From Gryganskiella cystojenkinii (Eukaryota > Mortierellomycota > Mortierellomycetes > Mortierellales > Mortierellaceae), in contig JAAAIG010000357.1 of assembly GCA_015852425.1 (NCBI GenBank), positions 4,818 through 36,356 of the forward strand: a DNA stretch of 31,539 nucleotides, given 5' to 3'. The notes under the pieces were generated by a model that worked only from the letters and a program-made list of their open reading frames with translations, was not told the origin of the DNA and did no database searches. The position numbers and the translations under genes are program-made. Each line of letters begins with the position of its first letter. Position 1 is the stretch's first letter. This document shows positions 1 through 11,204 of this stretch, one piece after another.

Positions 1-85
1 AAACACTCCAACGGATCGCAACTGAGGACAGGCCAGAGGCCATGCTGGAGATCGTAAGGCAGTCCTATTCCTGTGTTGCCAGAAA

Positions 86-93
86 TATAAATA
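86..93 (+). promoter_or_regulatory. TATA box of the deacetylase-like gene
   Basis: A TATAAATA element lies about 165 bp upstream of the ATG at 257. The DNA between is C/T-rich, as in many fungal leaders. Assigned by motif and position only. Confidence 0.45.
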
Positions 94-256
94 TGGTGCA
101 GCTCTGTGGGGGTTTTTTATCTTTATTCTCGCTTCTCATCATTCAAGAGACTTGGATCCTCTTCCACAAACATCCATCGCTCATCTTCCCTAACCCATCC
201 CTACTCTCTGTTCCCCCTTGCACTCACCACGTACCCTCTCCCAATTGACGCCAACC

Positions 257-3200
257 ATGAGATTCAAGACCCTAGTTTTGGCAGCCAGCTGTCTTTTGAT
301 CCCTTTTGCGAATGCCATTAACATTCCCGACATCACGCAGCTGAGCGGCCCTCTGACCAACACGCCTGTCCCGGCTGCAGGAAACGGATCCGCGACGGAT
401 CCTGCCAGCACCAGCTTTGGAACAGGAACGACCTCGCGACTGGCGCTCTACGTCCCGGGCAAAGTTTACAGTGACTACCCGGGCTGGCTTGCCTTCTACA
501 AGGCTCTTGTCTTCCACGGCATCCCCGTCACCGTCACAAAGGACATCAACGTTGCCAAGACCTATGCCACCGTGGTTGCCTACCAGTCGCTTCAATCGAA
601 ATACATGGGGCTCTTGGACGGCGCGACCTGGTCTACCTATGTGTCTAGCGGCAAAACGCTGATTGCTATCGGCATGACCTCCACGGATGCCTCGCTCAAG
701 TCCGCGTTTGGTGTCACGCCCAACACAAACACCAACACCTTGACTAGACAGGCTATTGTTCTCCAAGCGCCCTCGGCCACCTACCCAGCCTCTAATGTCA
801 ATGCTCAGTTTGACCTGACGGATGTTCGCGATGCTCAGATTTCAATCTGGAGGCAAGATCTCAACACCGGTTTCCCCACAATCGGCTACACCCTCAGCGC
901 CTCGATTGCACCAAACGGAGTCTTCGCCCTGGGCTCTTACCTTACCAGCAGTGTATGTGATAAATTGTTATGCATGATAATGCAAAGTAGATTTTCGTTT
1001 GGTTCTGATCGCCGAATTTTGATTTCTTTCCTCTGTGACAGGGCTCTACGGACACCCTGCAGGCGATCACCATTAAATCAACCGCAAACGGCGGCAAGGC
1101 TGTTGCCATTGGCATTGATGTTGGCGCCTATGTTGGAGAGTCCAACGGTGGAAAGACAGGCGGTATTCCGAGGTCTTACGATGCCCAGGTAAGAATCATA
1201 TGATACCATGGCTGTAATACTAGTTGGTTGTTTGTCATATTCGTTCAAGCGGATGGATACTTATATGTCTCTTTGCTCTTGGAATGGTGGATATAGTACG
1301 AACCCGGCTACGACAACATTTTCCGCTTGATTAAAGGCCTCTACGTGACCTCTACGCCTGCTGGACTTGTTACTTCATGGCCGGTTCCTGGAAATAAGGG
1401 CGTACACTTTTCGTGGACCTACGATATTGATGCCCAAGATAGCTACGAGTTTGCGCTGGTCATTGCCCAGGATCTTCAGTCCCGCGGCATTCGTGGAACT
1501 ATCAACTGGCAGGCTAAGCTGGTCAAGGATGCCTATGACATTGCTTCGTTGTAAGTACACAGGGACATTGTCCAAAAAAAGATATCCATTGTTTTCAAAC
1601 TCGTTTGTGATTATTGCCAGCTTCTTGAATGGGCAATTGACGATATCATGCACCATTTTCGTACAGTACTCAGTATTACAGGAACATCAGCGCGGTCGAA
1701 GCCCTCGGAAACATAGAGCTCGCCTCACACTCCGTTTCACACTCTCCCAATTTGCTTCGGTTCCCCATCGGCACTGGAAAGGAGATTTGGCAAGGCACCA
1801 CTTATGACGAGAACAATTACTTCCCTTTCATTGGACAGTGCACGAATACCACAGGAGCCTGGATTACGACGATCCCCAACGCCACCCTCTGCGATACTCC
1901 CAACGACCTGTTGTACTTTTACACTCTTGCCGGTTCCCTTTTGGGCGAACTTAGAGTCTCCAAGTTCATCCTGGAGTCGATTTCCATCAACAATTCGACG
2001 GTTCGATCATTCCGCACAGGCCATCTCCTCTATCCCGACGCTCTTCCTCAGGTTCTTCAGGCAACAGGTTACAAATATTCATCCTCGGGTGCCGCTAACG
2101 ACCAGAACACACATATGCCATACCAGCCATTCTATAACATGGCCTACAACCAAGCTGTCGACATTATTGAGGTACTAAGTTCGAGCATAATCATCTTTGA
2201 CGCATCAGTCCATAGTGCTTAATGTCTAAACAAGTATATCTCTCAATTTCTAGTTTCCTTTGTCAGCCTCTGATGAAGACGGACTAATCAACGGCGACTG
2301 GGCTGCGCCAGGATCTACTACCTACCCCAATGGGTCGTACGCTTACCAGCAATACCAGGTGATCCAAAAACTGGTCAAATATGGTGGTCAGTACACCTTC
2401 CTCACCCATCCTACCACGCACGCCCTCCCAGGACTGAAGCCAACTCTGTTCAGCGACAAACTGGCCTTTCAGCAGACGCTGATTCCCCAGATCGCAAATG
2501 TCTCTTATTTCGACTCTATGGGTGGCCGAGGAGATTTCCACAGTGCTAGGATCGCCTCTGGCATTGACGTCGTCATCAACAGTGTAACTTCGACAGCTAC
2601 TGTCACTGTCACGCTGCCAAAGTCGATCATTGACTTGACGCTTCGAGTGCCCACCGCTTGGTCTTTTGCGTCGTCCACTGTTGCCGTGAAGGCAGTCCCT
2701 GGTGCCGTTGTTTTGGTGAATTTGGTTCCCGCTGGAACTGTGACGCTGACCTTCAAGACTTCTGGGACAGTCGCGACCACAAGTGCGCCTCCAGCGGGCC
2801 CTGCGCCCACCACCACCACCATCTCCATTGCCTCCCCAACGATCCCTGTACCCACTCCTACTCCAACCAATCCTCGCTTGGTGGACGATTTCTCGGACCC
2901 GCAGCGATATAGCAGTGAAATGAACGCGCTCGGTTACTACACCGGCGACGATGGAACGGTCTCTGCCAAGACCACGGTCCAAGATGATTGGCTTCTCCTG
3001 AGTTACACTACATCATCGTACTGGTATACCCTTTTGGGAGCAGACAACACCTGCAACAACTATAGCCAGTTCACTAAACTGAGCCTTGCTGTTCGCTACC
3101 CGACCACGAAGCGCATCGGGTTCAGTGTGGTTCTTCAAAGCACCAACAACGTCACCTGCACTGGGCAAACCGAGTACCCGTTCGACGTGACCACGCAGAT

Positions 3201-3357
3201 TAATGGAGCAACTGCTGGCAATGACGGATGGCTTCATTTGGATCTTCCTCTGACCAGCTTTGGGAACGCCACAGACCTGAGTAGCATGAGGGCTATTCTC
3301 CTTCAGAACTTTACCAGTGCTGGCCAGGTAGAGGTTGATTATATCTACTTTTCGTAA
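257..3357 (+). CDS. Secreted polysaccharide deacetylase-like protein (CE18/Agd3-like), 896 aa
   Basis: Five exons fit: 257-952, 1042-1188, 1297-1550, 1682-2171 and 2254-3357. All introns are GT..AG and the joined frame is open for 896 codons. I chose the ATG at 257, not the upstream in-frame ATG at 218, because it begins a clean signal peptide (residues 1-20, ending FANA). Residues about 55-230 resemble the N-terminal carbohydrate-binding part of Agd3-type exopolysaccharide deacetylases. The catalytic part has an Asp motif WTYDIDAQDS (D324, D326) and a metal-binding H-S-x-x-H motif at 382-386, as in NodB/CE4-like folds. A Thr/Pro-rich linker (about 701-736) leads to a C-terminal beta-sandwich-like module (737-896), probably carbohydrate binding. 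Likely role: removing acetyl groups from a wall or extracellular amino-sugar polymer. The deacetylase class is fairly sure; the exact CE family and substrate are inferred. Confidence 0.72.
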
Positions 3358-3431
3358 ATGGTAGTGTTTGGTACGCCATTTGCCCCACCATCGCAGCAGT
3401 CTAGAAAATGGTCTCGGGAGGAGGGGATCAG

Positions 3432-3437
3432 AATAAA
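3432..3437 (+). terminator. Poly(A) signal AATAAA after the deacetylase-like gene
   Basis: AATAAA begins 75 bp after the stop codon at 3357, a normal distance for fungal 3' end formation. Confidence 0.5.
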
Positions 3438-4370
3438 AAACAGAATTGACCAAACTATTCATGTCGTTTGTTGCATTCGAGTGTTGTCGTGGTGCGGCGT
3501 AACAAGTTCTGACTAGAGCTTTCATCAAGTGCAGCGGACAAAACTGCTTTCAAAAGAGACGAGCACCGCGTCTGCTAGCCATGAATGGATCATTGCAGCT
3601 GTGGGGTCTGCAACACCCATAGTGGCGTGTCATATCTTGTAGCTTCAGATCATATGCCAAGCTACATGAAGCTCTGTCCTCATCCTGACCGCTGTCAGAG
3701 AATATCTGTGCGCTTCCCCTTAAGTAATTTCTCATTTCTATTTTGTTCCACTGTGCTGTCTCAGTCTTCATCCGACTTTGTTCACTATTTCCAGCACAAC
3801 TTCTGGTATTGACCGAGAACGCACACAATACCTTTAGATATCTTTATTAGACGTCGTTCGGCTCTCATATCCACCCAGATCCTCCAGCGAACAACACCGT
3901 ATGTGCAAGCAAACCGCGTCTTGTTTTGCAACGGGTCGTGGGTATTTATTGATGCTCTCGCGACTGTCCTTGAGCTAGGCTCTAAGCGACTGGCGACTTG
4001 GCCCGGGCCACGACCTGTGCAAACTCTCTATTTTCCACCATCACAGTGAGAATTTCCAGACCACGCAGCAGCTCGCCCTGGAAGAATACATGGGCCATGG
4101 ATCTCATAGTTACAGTCATTATCATTGTCTATCATGATAGTAGGAAGAGGTGAGAGGCAAGGAAGAAAAGGAGAAGCGAAGGAAGAAATGAAGAAAAGAG
4201 GGTGTCGAACCAAGTCAACTTTACCCATGGACAGTGCCAGGGGTCTCCAATCTATCTTTTTGCCATCTTTCAACGCGAGTCAGCTTGTTCCTATGGCAGC
4301 TAATATAAGGTCGGGACGCGCAGAGTTCATGGGGAAAAAAAATCGCGTTGCTGACGCTTCACCTAGAACT
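3438..4370. other. Intergenic, nothing recognised
   Basis: This is the gap between the 3' ends of two convergent genes. Open frames are short (under 100 codons), overlap one another and match nothing I know. No RNA gene or repeat was seen. Confidence 0.5.
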
Positions 4371-4376
4371 TTTATT
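4371..4376 (-). terminator. Poly(A) signal AATAAA of the FAD monooxygenase
   Basis: The minus strand reads AATAAA here, about 70 nt beyond the stop codon at 4444. Confidence 0.5.
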
Positions 4377-4443
4377 AAAGATAGTTCTACTGGCATAAAG
4401 ATATTCAAAGTCTTGAAATAATTCGATGTCGGCACGAAGTACT

Positions 4444-6297
4444 CTAAACCACCGCCGCTTCATCCGCCTTGCGCTTTTGCTCTCCCTGCTCCTCCGTGTA
4501 TCGAGTGGATGGCAGCTGAGGGATAAGGTATCCAGTGCCGCGATTGGGAGCCCTCGGCAAGAACGTGACCTGAGGCCTATACGAGTTTGTCTTTTCGAAG
4601 TGTTTCTGTTGAATAAATCGCGGCACATAATTGAAGACAAAGGTCCGCATGAGACGATCGCTCCAGGTTGATCCAGCCATGATCTTGTTAGCTATTTTGC
4701 TGGCCTCATAGGCTCCTTTGGCATACTGAAAACGCTGGTCGTAATAACTTTTGAACGCAGTGGTGATACTCGCCTGTGAGTTGTCCTTCAGATCATAGAG
4801 ACAGTTGGCAAGAATCACGGAATCCTGGAAAGCGTTGGCGGCCCCCTGTCCAGCAGCCGGTAGCATCTAGTAGCCGAATATTAAAGAAGAAGATGAAAAT
4901 GTGAGATTCGGTGTTGTCTTGCTCTTGGAGCTCGACCTCAGGGTGGACGCAGGTGTATACCTTATGGCAAGCTAATGAGAAGGAATAAAAATAAGAAGAC
5001 GTAAGAACCAGAACAAACCAACGCATAATCATCTATTCAACCGTCACACATACCATCTCCAACGAGAACAGATCGCTTATAGAACCAGGTTTTGAACATC
5101 TTGTGCTCCAGATAGATCTTGGAGACTAGATCCTTTGGCGTAGCGTCAATCAAATCCTTCAAAGTACCGCCGTACGGGCACACGAAGTCTTGGAACTCCC
5201 TGAGGAAAGACTCATTCTTTTCAGGGCCCCACTCTGAATTCATAAACATTGCCTTCTTGGCCTCTTCCGCGGTCTGGTATTGTTTCACAAGCATCCAACA
5301 GATTTCATTGGTTCCGAGACAATAAACACTCCACTAACAAAGAAAAGTCGTAGAGGAGTAAGTCACAGAAGGAAATGGATCGATCTACACCATTACAGCA
5401 CAAATGCCACTCACACTGTACGAAGCACCATCTACGACAACTTCAAAATGGCAATTGCTCTTGTCTTGCAATTGCGGGTATTTCTCCGGGTCCATGGGTT
5501 CGGTGATGCCCACCGCTGCCGTGTATCCTGCAATGAGGTCCTCTAAATCTTCTTTCGGCAGAATTCCCTGCTGCTTCATGTCTTTGTAAATACTTTGGCG
5601 AACTGCACTATACGCGCCATCGGCTCCAACCAGCACATCTCCTTCATACGATGAGTTGTCACTGCAATGGATGAAGACCCTGTCATCCTCCTCCTCGACA
5701 CTAAGGATCTTTTTGCTCAACAAGATCCTATCCTTTGGAACTTGACGCAGCAAAAGCTCAAAAAGCTGGGGACGAGCAAACAATCGATTGGGGTATCCAG
5801 CACTACATCAAGAAAAAGGTCAGCATCTTTGGCCAAGTAAGAAAGCCCAATATCATGCACTTCATATACTGTTAATGTTTTGCTTACATTGCTTCTTCAT
5901 CCTCCATGCTTACAGTCGCCAATTTCTTCATTTTCTCGTCATAGAAATCGACCTGCTTGGTTGGCAAGGAGATCTTATAAAACTCTTCCAAGATTCCTAA
6001 TTGCTCAAACACCGAGAGCACCGTCGACCCTAACACCATGGCAGATCCTAATACAATCGATGGACCGAGTAAAAAAAGAAAGGTCAGACACGAAGCACGG
6101 TGGTGCGTGCTGGCTGGCAAAGGGACAACGGGAATGGGCAAAACGCTTTGATTACCAAGTGGCTTGATCTTTGCGGCTCGCTCAAAAATGTAATAGGGAA
6201 TCTTGGCTCGCTCTAAGAGTGCGCCGAGTAAGAGTCCACCAAGACCAGCTCCTGAGATCAGGACCATTGGCAATTGTCGTTGTTCTGAAGGTGCCAT
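4444..6297 (-). CDS. FAD-dependent monooxygenase (PHBH-type flavoprotein), 467 aa, with an 11-nt microexon
   Basis: Six exons on the minus strand: 6297-6156, 6047-5888, 5802-5415, 5333-5054, 4971-4961 and 4866-4444, giving 467 aa. The start at 6297 sits just before the Rossmann strand. Class A flavin monooxygenase motifs are in order: GAGLGG (GxGxxG, residues 16-21), an acidic strand end IFER, the DG motif GADGAYSAVR (160-169), and the GD motif starting at G322-D323 and continuing ACHK then MLPAAGQGAAN. The GD motif is only complete when the 11-nt exon 4961-4971 is included; it finishes Ala324 and encodes Cys-His-Lys 325-327. The C-terminus has an ordinary mixed-charge tail. Members hydroxylate or oxidise small, often aromatic or isoprenoid, substrates using NAD(P)H and O2. 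The substrate here is unknown, and no biosynthetic cluster is visible. Confidence 0.85.
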
Positions 6298-7276
6298 CTC
6301 GTCACAGTGTCCAAGGTGTCCAAGAAGAGGTGATTGTTGGGGTGAATGGTAAAGGAGAGAGAGTGTGTGTAAGTGGGAAAGAGAAGAAAGGGAACACAAA
6401 CGAAGGAAAAGACTGGGGGCGAGGGGGAGACTGTCTGCTCTCTTGGGCCTTCTTTGTTCGTGTGACATTGATTTATGCAGCGCATTTTTCTTTTTCTTCT
6501 TTTTTTCTTTTTTTCTTTTATTAGTCTATTTTGAACACAGACAGAGCAATTGAGAGAGTTTGATAGTCTATCATGCAATGGGACGACTAGGACAAGCATG
6601 TGCCATCCGCAGCGTCGGCCTTGACAGAAATAGTGAATGCAGTGACCCAGTCCATTCACGTACTGAACTGCACAAGGTTCAAATAGCTCAAATCTTAAAA
6701 AAATGGTGAGAATCACGACATCCTGCAGAATAAGGAATCCCTGGGTCGCCCGAGGAATGTATCTGGCAAAAATCCTGCCATCCAGCGCCACTAGTGAAGA
6801 CGACTTTGGGCGGCAGTTGGTTGCCTTTAGTCCCACCAGCCATAGTTGAAGTGAAATTTCTTTGTACTCTTTACCGCTTTGGGGGAAAATATTGAACATA
6901 GGACCACGCACGCAGTCATGACCAATTGCGTGGACAAGGGGAATTGAGGAGTTCGCACTAATGCCGGAAAAAAAATACATTATCCTTCTTCATGCACACG
7001 ATCGTATTTCTCATTCAATCGCCTTCCTTTACATCTGGATCATCCTCACTCAAACCCCACATACTCTACTAAGCAGGAATGTTATCTCCGTACTCGTCTA
7101 CCATTTCCAAAAGCCATCGACTTGGTCATCATTTGTTTCTTCAAGCTTTTCTTTTCATTTTTTTTTGCAAGGCAACAAGCTAGTGCGCATGACAACATAC
7201 ACTTGGAAACAGCAGCCTGTACACCGAACGAAAGCAGTCCGCAAATACAAGTGCATCACCCGATTCGCCCACATCC
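6298..7276. other. Intergenic; T-rich tract and one unexplained open frame
   Basis: This lies upstream of the FAD monooxygenase. It holds a C/T-rich leader on the minus strand (about 6300-6420) and a poly-T/A stretch near 6486-6520. A long minus-strand open frame crosses 6258-6980 with hydrophobic segments, but it matches no family I know and runs through the monooxygenase leader. From 7122 onward, weak coding signal leads into the recombinase remnant. Confidence 0.4.
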
Positions 7277-9156
7277 GTGTGCGACTCTGCATTTGGCTCG
7301 GCACCATATATGCTCCTCAGAGATGAGGACATCCGGAACCTCAATCTGTCTGACATCTTTGCAACACTCCATCACAAAAACGCTCATGGATCAACATGGG
7401 CCTGCGGACTTACATTCTGTTTGCGACGGGGCAAAACAAACAAGAAGGGTGCCATGCTCTATGCCACTGCTTTCCGCCACAAGGACTTTCGTCGCTGCAC
7501 TGTTGGAGCATTTGCGTTTTAATGCTGGAGCGGCTTGCTTGTTGTAAATGCGCTCAGCCCTGTCTGACTATTTTTAACCTTTTTTTCATGTTAGATTGAC
7601 AAGGAGAGTCCCCTGGCTTCTCAGATGTAGACAAGTGGAAGGACATCAAAGTCCTTGTTGCCAGTAATATCCCATCCGTGCCAGATCCTGATCAGTCCCA
7701 TCACCAACAGCACCGCACAAATTGATACAGAGCTAGAGTATGAGCTTGCTCAAGACAAGCAGGATCTGATGCTGACTAAAGCCCTCACAGGCAGAGCACA
7801 ACAGCAAGCAACCTCAGCTGTGATGCGAGACTGCGAAATCTTCTCAGTGCGACTCACTCATGCTGGTCGTCATGCTGGTACCAAGGAGGCGTTCAAGCTA
7901 GGACTCGGCATCCTGGATATCCAACATCTTGGACGATGGGTGAGGAGCCAGATGATGAACTTCTATGCCCCCAAGAACCCTATCAAGGATGCATACTTTA
8001 TGGCCCACTTCAATGGTACTGACGAGTCTCACATCCTTGAGCGCGATCTTCTCTCATCACCACTGGAGCTGTAAGTCATGCTGTTTAGCTGGATTGAGCA
8101 CGTCTTTGATGGGCATGAAGACAGCATCGCTGAGGGCTGGCACAAGACTTGCTTGGAGGAGATGACAGGGCGGGACCCAGACGAAATCCGCAAAGATGAC
8201 GTTTTTTTTGAGGCCAAGACCGATATCCCAGGAGCACAGTCAGGACTCGAACAGAGTGCACACACAGACAAGATTGCGTTCCTAAAGCTTGTGGTGCGCA
8301 TGCGGCGCATCGTCATCCAGGATGCCATTCTTTGCTGTAGCCAGTGCATGGAACTGATAGGACCCTTTTAAACTGATTGAGACGTTGCCTGAGATTTTCC
8401 AGAGCCAACAGTTTCTGGATTTTTCAATGGAACTTCTGCAAGTCATCGCGCTACATCAGGAAACCTCCGTTCTTCTTGCTGAAGGCATCCCGTGTTGATG
8501 GTCCAGATATTATTGAGGCCATCAACCGATCTGCCTCACAACAGACCGTTCTCAACAGGACTCTTGCTGCCATGGAAGCCAAGTACCAAAAACAACTCGA
8601 ACAGCAACATCAGCAACATGAGCAAGCAATGGCATTACAGATGGCACAGTATACCCGACTGCAAGAGGCCCATGAGGTTGTTCTAACAGCGCTCAAGGAA
8701 TTCAAGGAAATGCGACAACAACTTCTTATCCAGTTTTCTCAGCATCCTCACCTCCATCCTCCGCCTTCTCAACACCAGCACTTTCATCCTCAACCCTCTC
8801 AGCATTTTCCATTCAATCTCCTCGTCTTCATGCCCCACGTCAACAACAGCAACAACTGGCACCTGTAGCTCTTCGATTATACAATGCGCCGAGACAAAGG
8901 CCCATGGACGCTCAAGGAGACTTGGAATGAGTACATGGACCTCTTGCTCGTGCATACGCCGATTCACACAAGGTTTGGGGCGAGAATCAGAAGAGACAGT
9001 ACAGGCGTAGAACAGATCCCCTAGAGCTAATCAGAAGAAGAGCTACAAACCATTGACTCTATTCTTATTTGCAGGGATTACCCAGGCATGAGCATTGATG
9101 CCGTGAAAGAACTCCTCAAGGCTGAGAGCAGTAGGTCTGCATTGTCCAAGGGCTAA
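7277..9156 (+). pseudogene. Decayed Crypton-like tyrosine recombinase gene (copy 1)
   Basis: The parts lie in order. 7277-7522 holds a box-I-like segment LLRDEDIRNLNLSDIF and a VGAFAF segment. A W-K-D-I-K-V-L piece follows near 7640 in another frame. At 7655-8074 come the HxxR box HAGR (H at 7859-7861, R at 7868-7870), then QHLGRW and a candidate nucleophile Tyr at 7964-7966 in NFYAP. Next are a SWIE helix and a Q-rich coiled coil (8500-8730). The tail (about 8886-9156) resembles a GCR1_C DNA-binding domain: W, R and Y residues in KRQYRRRTDPLEL, then MSIDAVKELLKAE after a likely intron ending at 9074. This order matches fungal Crypton/Ndc10-like recombinases. The gene is broken by an in-frame TAA at 8072-8074 and frame changes near 7520, 7680, 8365 and 8970. 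Element ends were not found. Family call fairly firm; functional product unlikely. Confidence 0.66.
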
Positions 9157-9186
9157 GAGTGGACATGGAAAAGAGAAGTGAGGTTC

Positions 9187-9192
9187 AATAAA
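9187..9192 (+). terminator. Poly(A) signal AATAAA after recombinase remnant 1
   Basis: AATAAA lies 31 bp after the last in-frame stop of the remnant (9154-9156), consistent with a former transcript end. Confidence 0.35.
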
Positions 9193-9589
9193 ATACTACT
9201 GTGTGGAGTTACTGTGTTTTTGGCCACACAGTAAAATCAATCAACTCACTATTAACAGATCCACAATGCGGGGAGCCTCTTTCACGCGAGCGTTTGTTCG
9301 GTTTCCTTCTGGAAGGGCAACGCAATCATGATCGCCCGCAAAAAATCAATCTCCTCTGTTCAACAACTCCATAAAGTGGTTACGCTCCGATCCTGAAGCA
9401 TCGCAGAGGAGAGGAGAGAGTATTAAATGGATGGGGATTTAATCGACTCGATCGACTCAATCGACCACAGGGGAAACATCAGGATTGGGCTGGTTAGTTG
9501 CTCTATCAACATTTGTTGTTCCCGGATCTGTATCATCATGATTGCCTCCTTCTGGGGAGCCATTCTTGCTGTTGAACTTGGAGATATTA
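9193..9589. other. Spacer between two convergent recombinase remnants
   Basis: No gene recognised. On the minus strand, 9430-9640 reads as an Asn/Ser-rich low-complexity frame that may be the decayed tail of recombinase remnant 2. Confidence 0.35.
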
Positions 9590-10930
9590 CTATTGTTGTT
9601 GTAGTTGGAGTGAAAGCTGTTGTTCAGTTAGCCAACACAGGCTCCTGACGCTGCTTTTCATCCTATTCTTTGCGTTGGACGTCGTACTGTTCCGATAATC
9701 AAGATCTCTCCGGCATATACTAAGTTCATCGTAATTGCGCCTGGACTGGATGACTGTTGGCCTCATGAAGAGAGCATCCGTCACGTACAGCTTCGGTAAT
9801 GGTGGGACAGCAGCGGGGTGTTGCTCAAAGGGATCCTCCTTCCTGGTGTTGCAGAACGCATGAAACACCTCTGAATGGAAGACGTCGACTTGCAGTAGTT
9901 GACTGTTCGTAACGGAGTTGATATGTTGATCCTGAAAGATAATTCGCCGGCAACGCAGAAGAAGACGAAGGAAACCACTCTTTGCATCATCGGCGTTTGA
10001 GTGTGCTTTCGAATCCTCGGCCATACGTCGCTTGAATTTGGGCTGTTGTCCACGGCGACCTGACTTCCCCACCGCCAGCGCCACTCGCTTTCCCCCTTCT
10101 TGCTTCTCTGGCCTCTTGTTCCATGGTGGGTATAAAGTTTGGGTCAATCTCCCTCATCTTCTTGTCGACAAGATAAAAGGGTCGATTAAAAAAAACTGGT
10201 CATTCCCACGGCGAAATTTGACGGAAGCGTCAGACAAGTAAAAGGTGTCCATGCGTCCACTCTCTGTGCACCAACGGCCACCGTCCTTGATGTCGCTCTG
10301 AGGGATGCTGAGCCGCTGATCACCAGTGGATTCAGAATGGAGACTACCGTGAGTTTTCTTGGAGCTCGTGAAATGATGCTCGTGAAAGTCCTTATCAACA
10401 GCACTCCAAGTCAACTAAGGCATCAGGGTCTGATAGGATCCGTTATCGCCTGGAAGAATGCACCGTTTACTCCAGTTAACATCTCCAAGTGGCCTCTACA
10501 TCGATTGCCAACATCTATGTGTGGGCAGCCTATGTCGATGAATAAACAGAGGAGAGAAAAAATTGAGTGTAAGAAAGAAGGGCGTAAAAATCAACACACG
10601 CGACACTGTAGCCAACAAGCGAGCTGTTTTTTACATACCTGCCAGAGCTGGAACATGTAGAATGCAAACGCGCTGAAACAACAGCGACGAGCGTCCTCAT
10701 GCCGGACAGCACAGGCATACCAATTCTCGTTGAACTTATTCATCCTGCTGTGATTGATTTTGAATGCCAGTTCCACGACTTGTTGAATTCCAATCGTGAG
10801 CCCTGTGATGATGGTACAGAAACCGTGCGAGAATCTAACGTACCCGAGGTCCTCATCTCTCATGAGGCAGTTGCATCGGCACGAGATAAGGCGTCTGTTG
10901 AAAAGCAGGTTGCAAAGACAGTGAGTTGAT
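9590..10930 (-). pseudogene. Decayed Crypton-like tyrosine recombinase gene (copy 2)
   Basis: On the minus strand, box-I-like LMRDEDLGYVRFSHGF (from about 10863) is followed by YACAVRHEDARRC and FSAFAFYMFQLWQ. This parallels RDEDI, AFRHKDFRRC and VGAFAF in copy 1. A likely intron starts GTATGT near 10641. At 10154-10414 come SSKKTHGSLHSEST, GGRWCTESGRM and a candidate nucleophile Tyr at 10238-10240, which fit the C-terminal recombinase boxes. At 9590-10147 there is a helix FLRLLLRCRRIIFQD typical of the region after the catalytic domain. The expected Arg of HxxR is replaced (H-G-S-L), and the frame changes between segments, so the gene looks dead. It is clearly diverged from copy 1 and points the opposite way. 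Confidence 0.58.
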
Positions 10931-11204
10931 GAATTGATGAACGAGAAACAGATAAGAGAGGAAAGTCGAGTTTCATGGGCACATGACCATGCCATGTTGT
11001 CTTAATCTTGACAGCCTGACCTCCTGCGGGTCAAAGACTCTTTCGAATTCTCGCAGTATTATAATATTAAAGTATAGCAATAAACAATGAAAAACAAACC
11101 CGTGTGCTCTGAAGAAATTCTCACAGGGGAGGTAAACGTTTAGTAAAGGGTACACCGATTTTACTTCTACTGGAACAAGTGTTGGGTCGCAGCCTCCATT
11201 TCTA
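10931..11204. other. Short intergenic stretch before the 3' end of OPT copy 1
   Basis: A/T-rich, with no recognised gene. It separates the start side of the second recombinase remnant from the 3' end of the OPT gene. Confidence 0.4.

Noticed and set aside
2284..2982. 232-codon minus-strand frame under the deacetylase-like gene
   Set aside because: Arg/Gly/Ser-rich antisense shadow of exon 5, with no domain.
6258..6980. 240-codon minus-strand open frame upstream of the FAD monooxygenase
   Set aside because: It overlaps the monooxygenase leader and exon 1 in another frame, contains a poly-Lys run from a T tract, and matches no family I know. It could hide a relic at 6560-6900, but I cannot support a gene.
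8377..8868. Separate Gln/His-rich gene
   Set aside because: Its position and helix content fit the middle of the recombinase remnant, so I merged it there.
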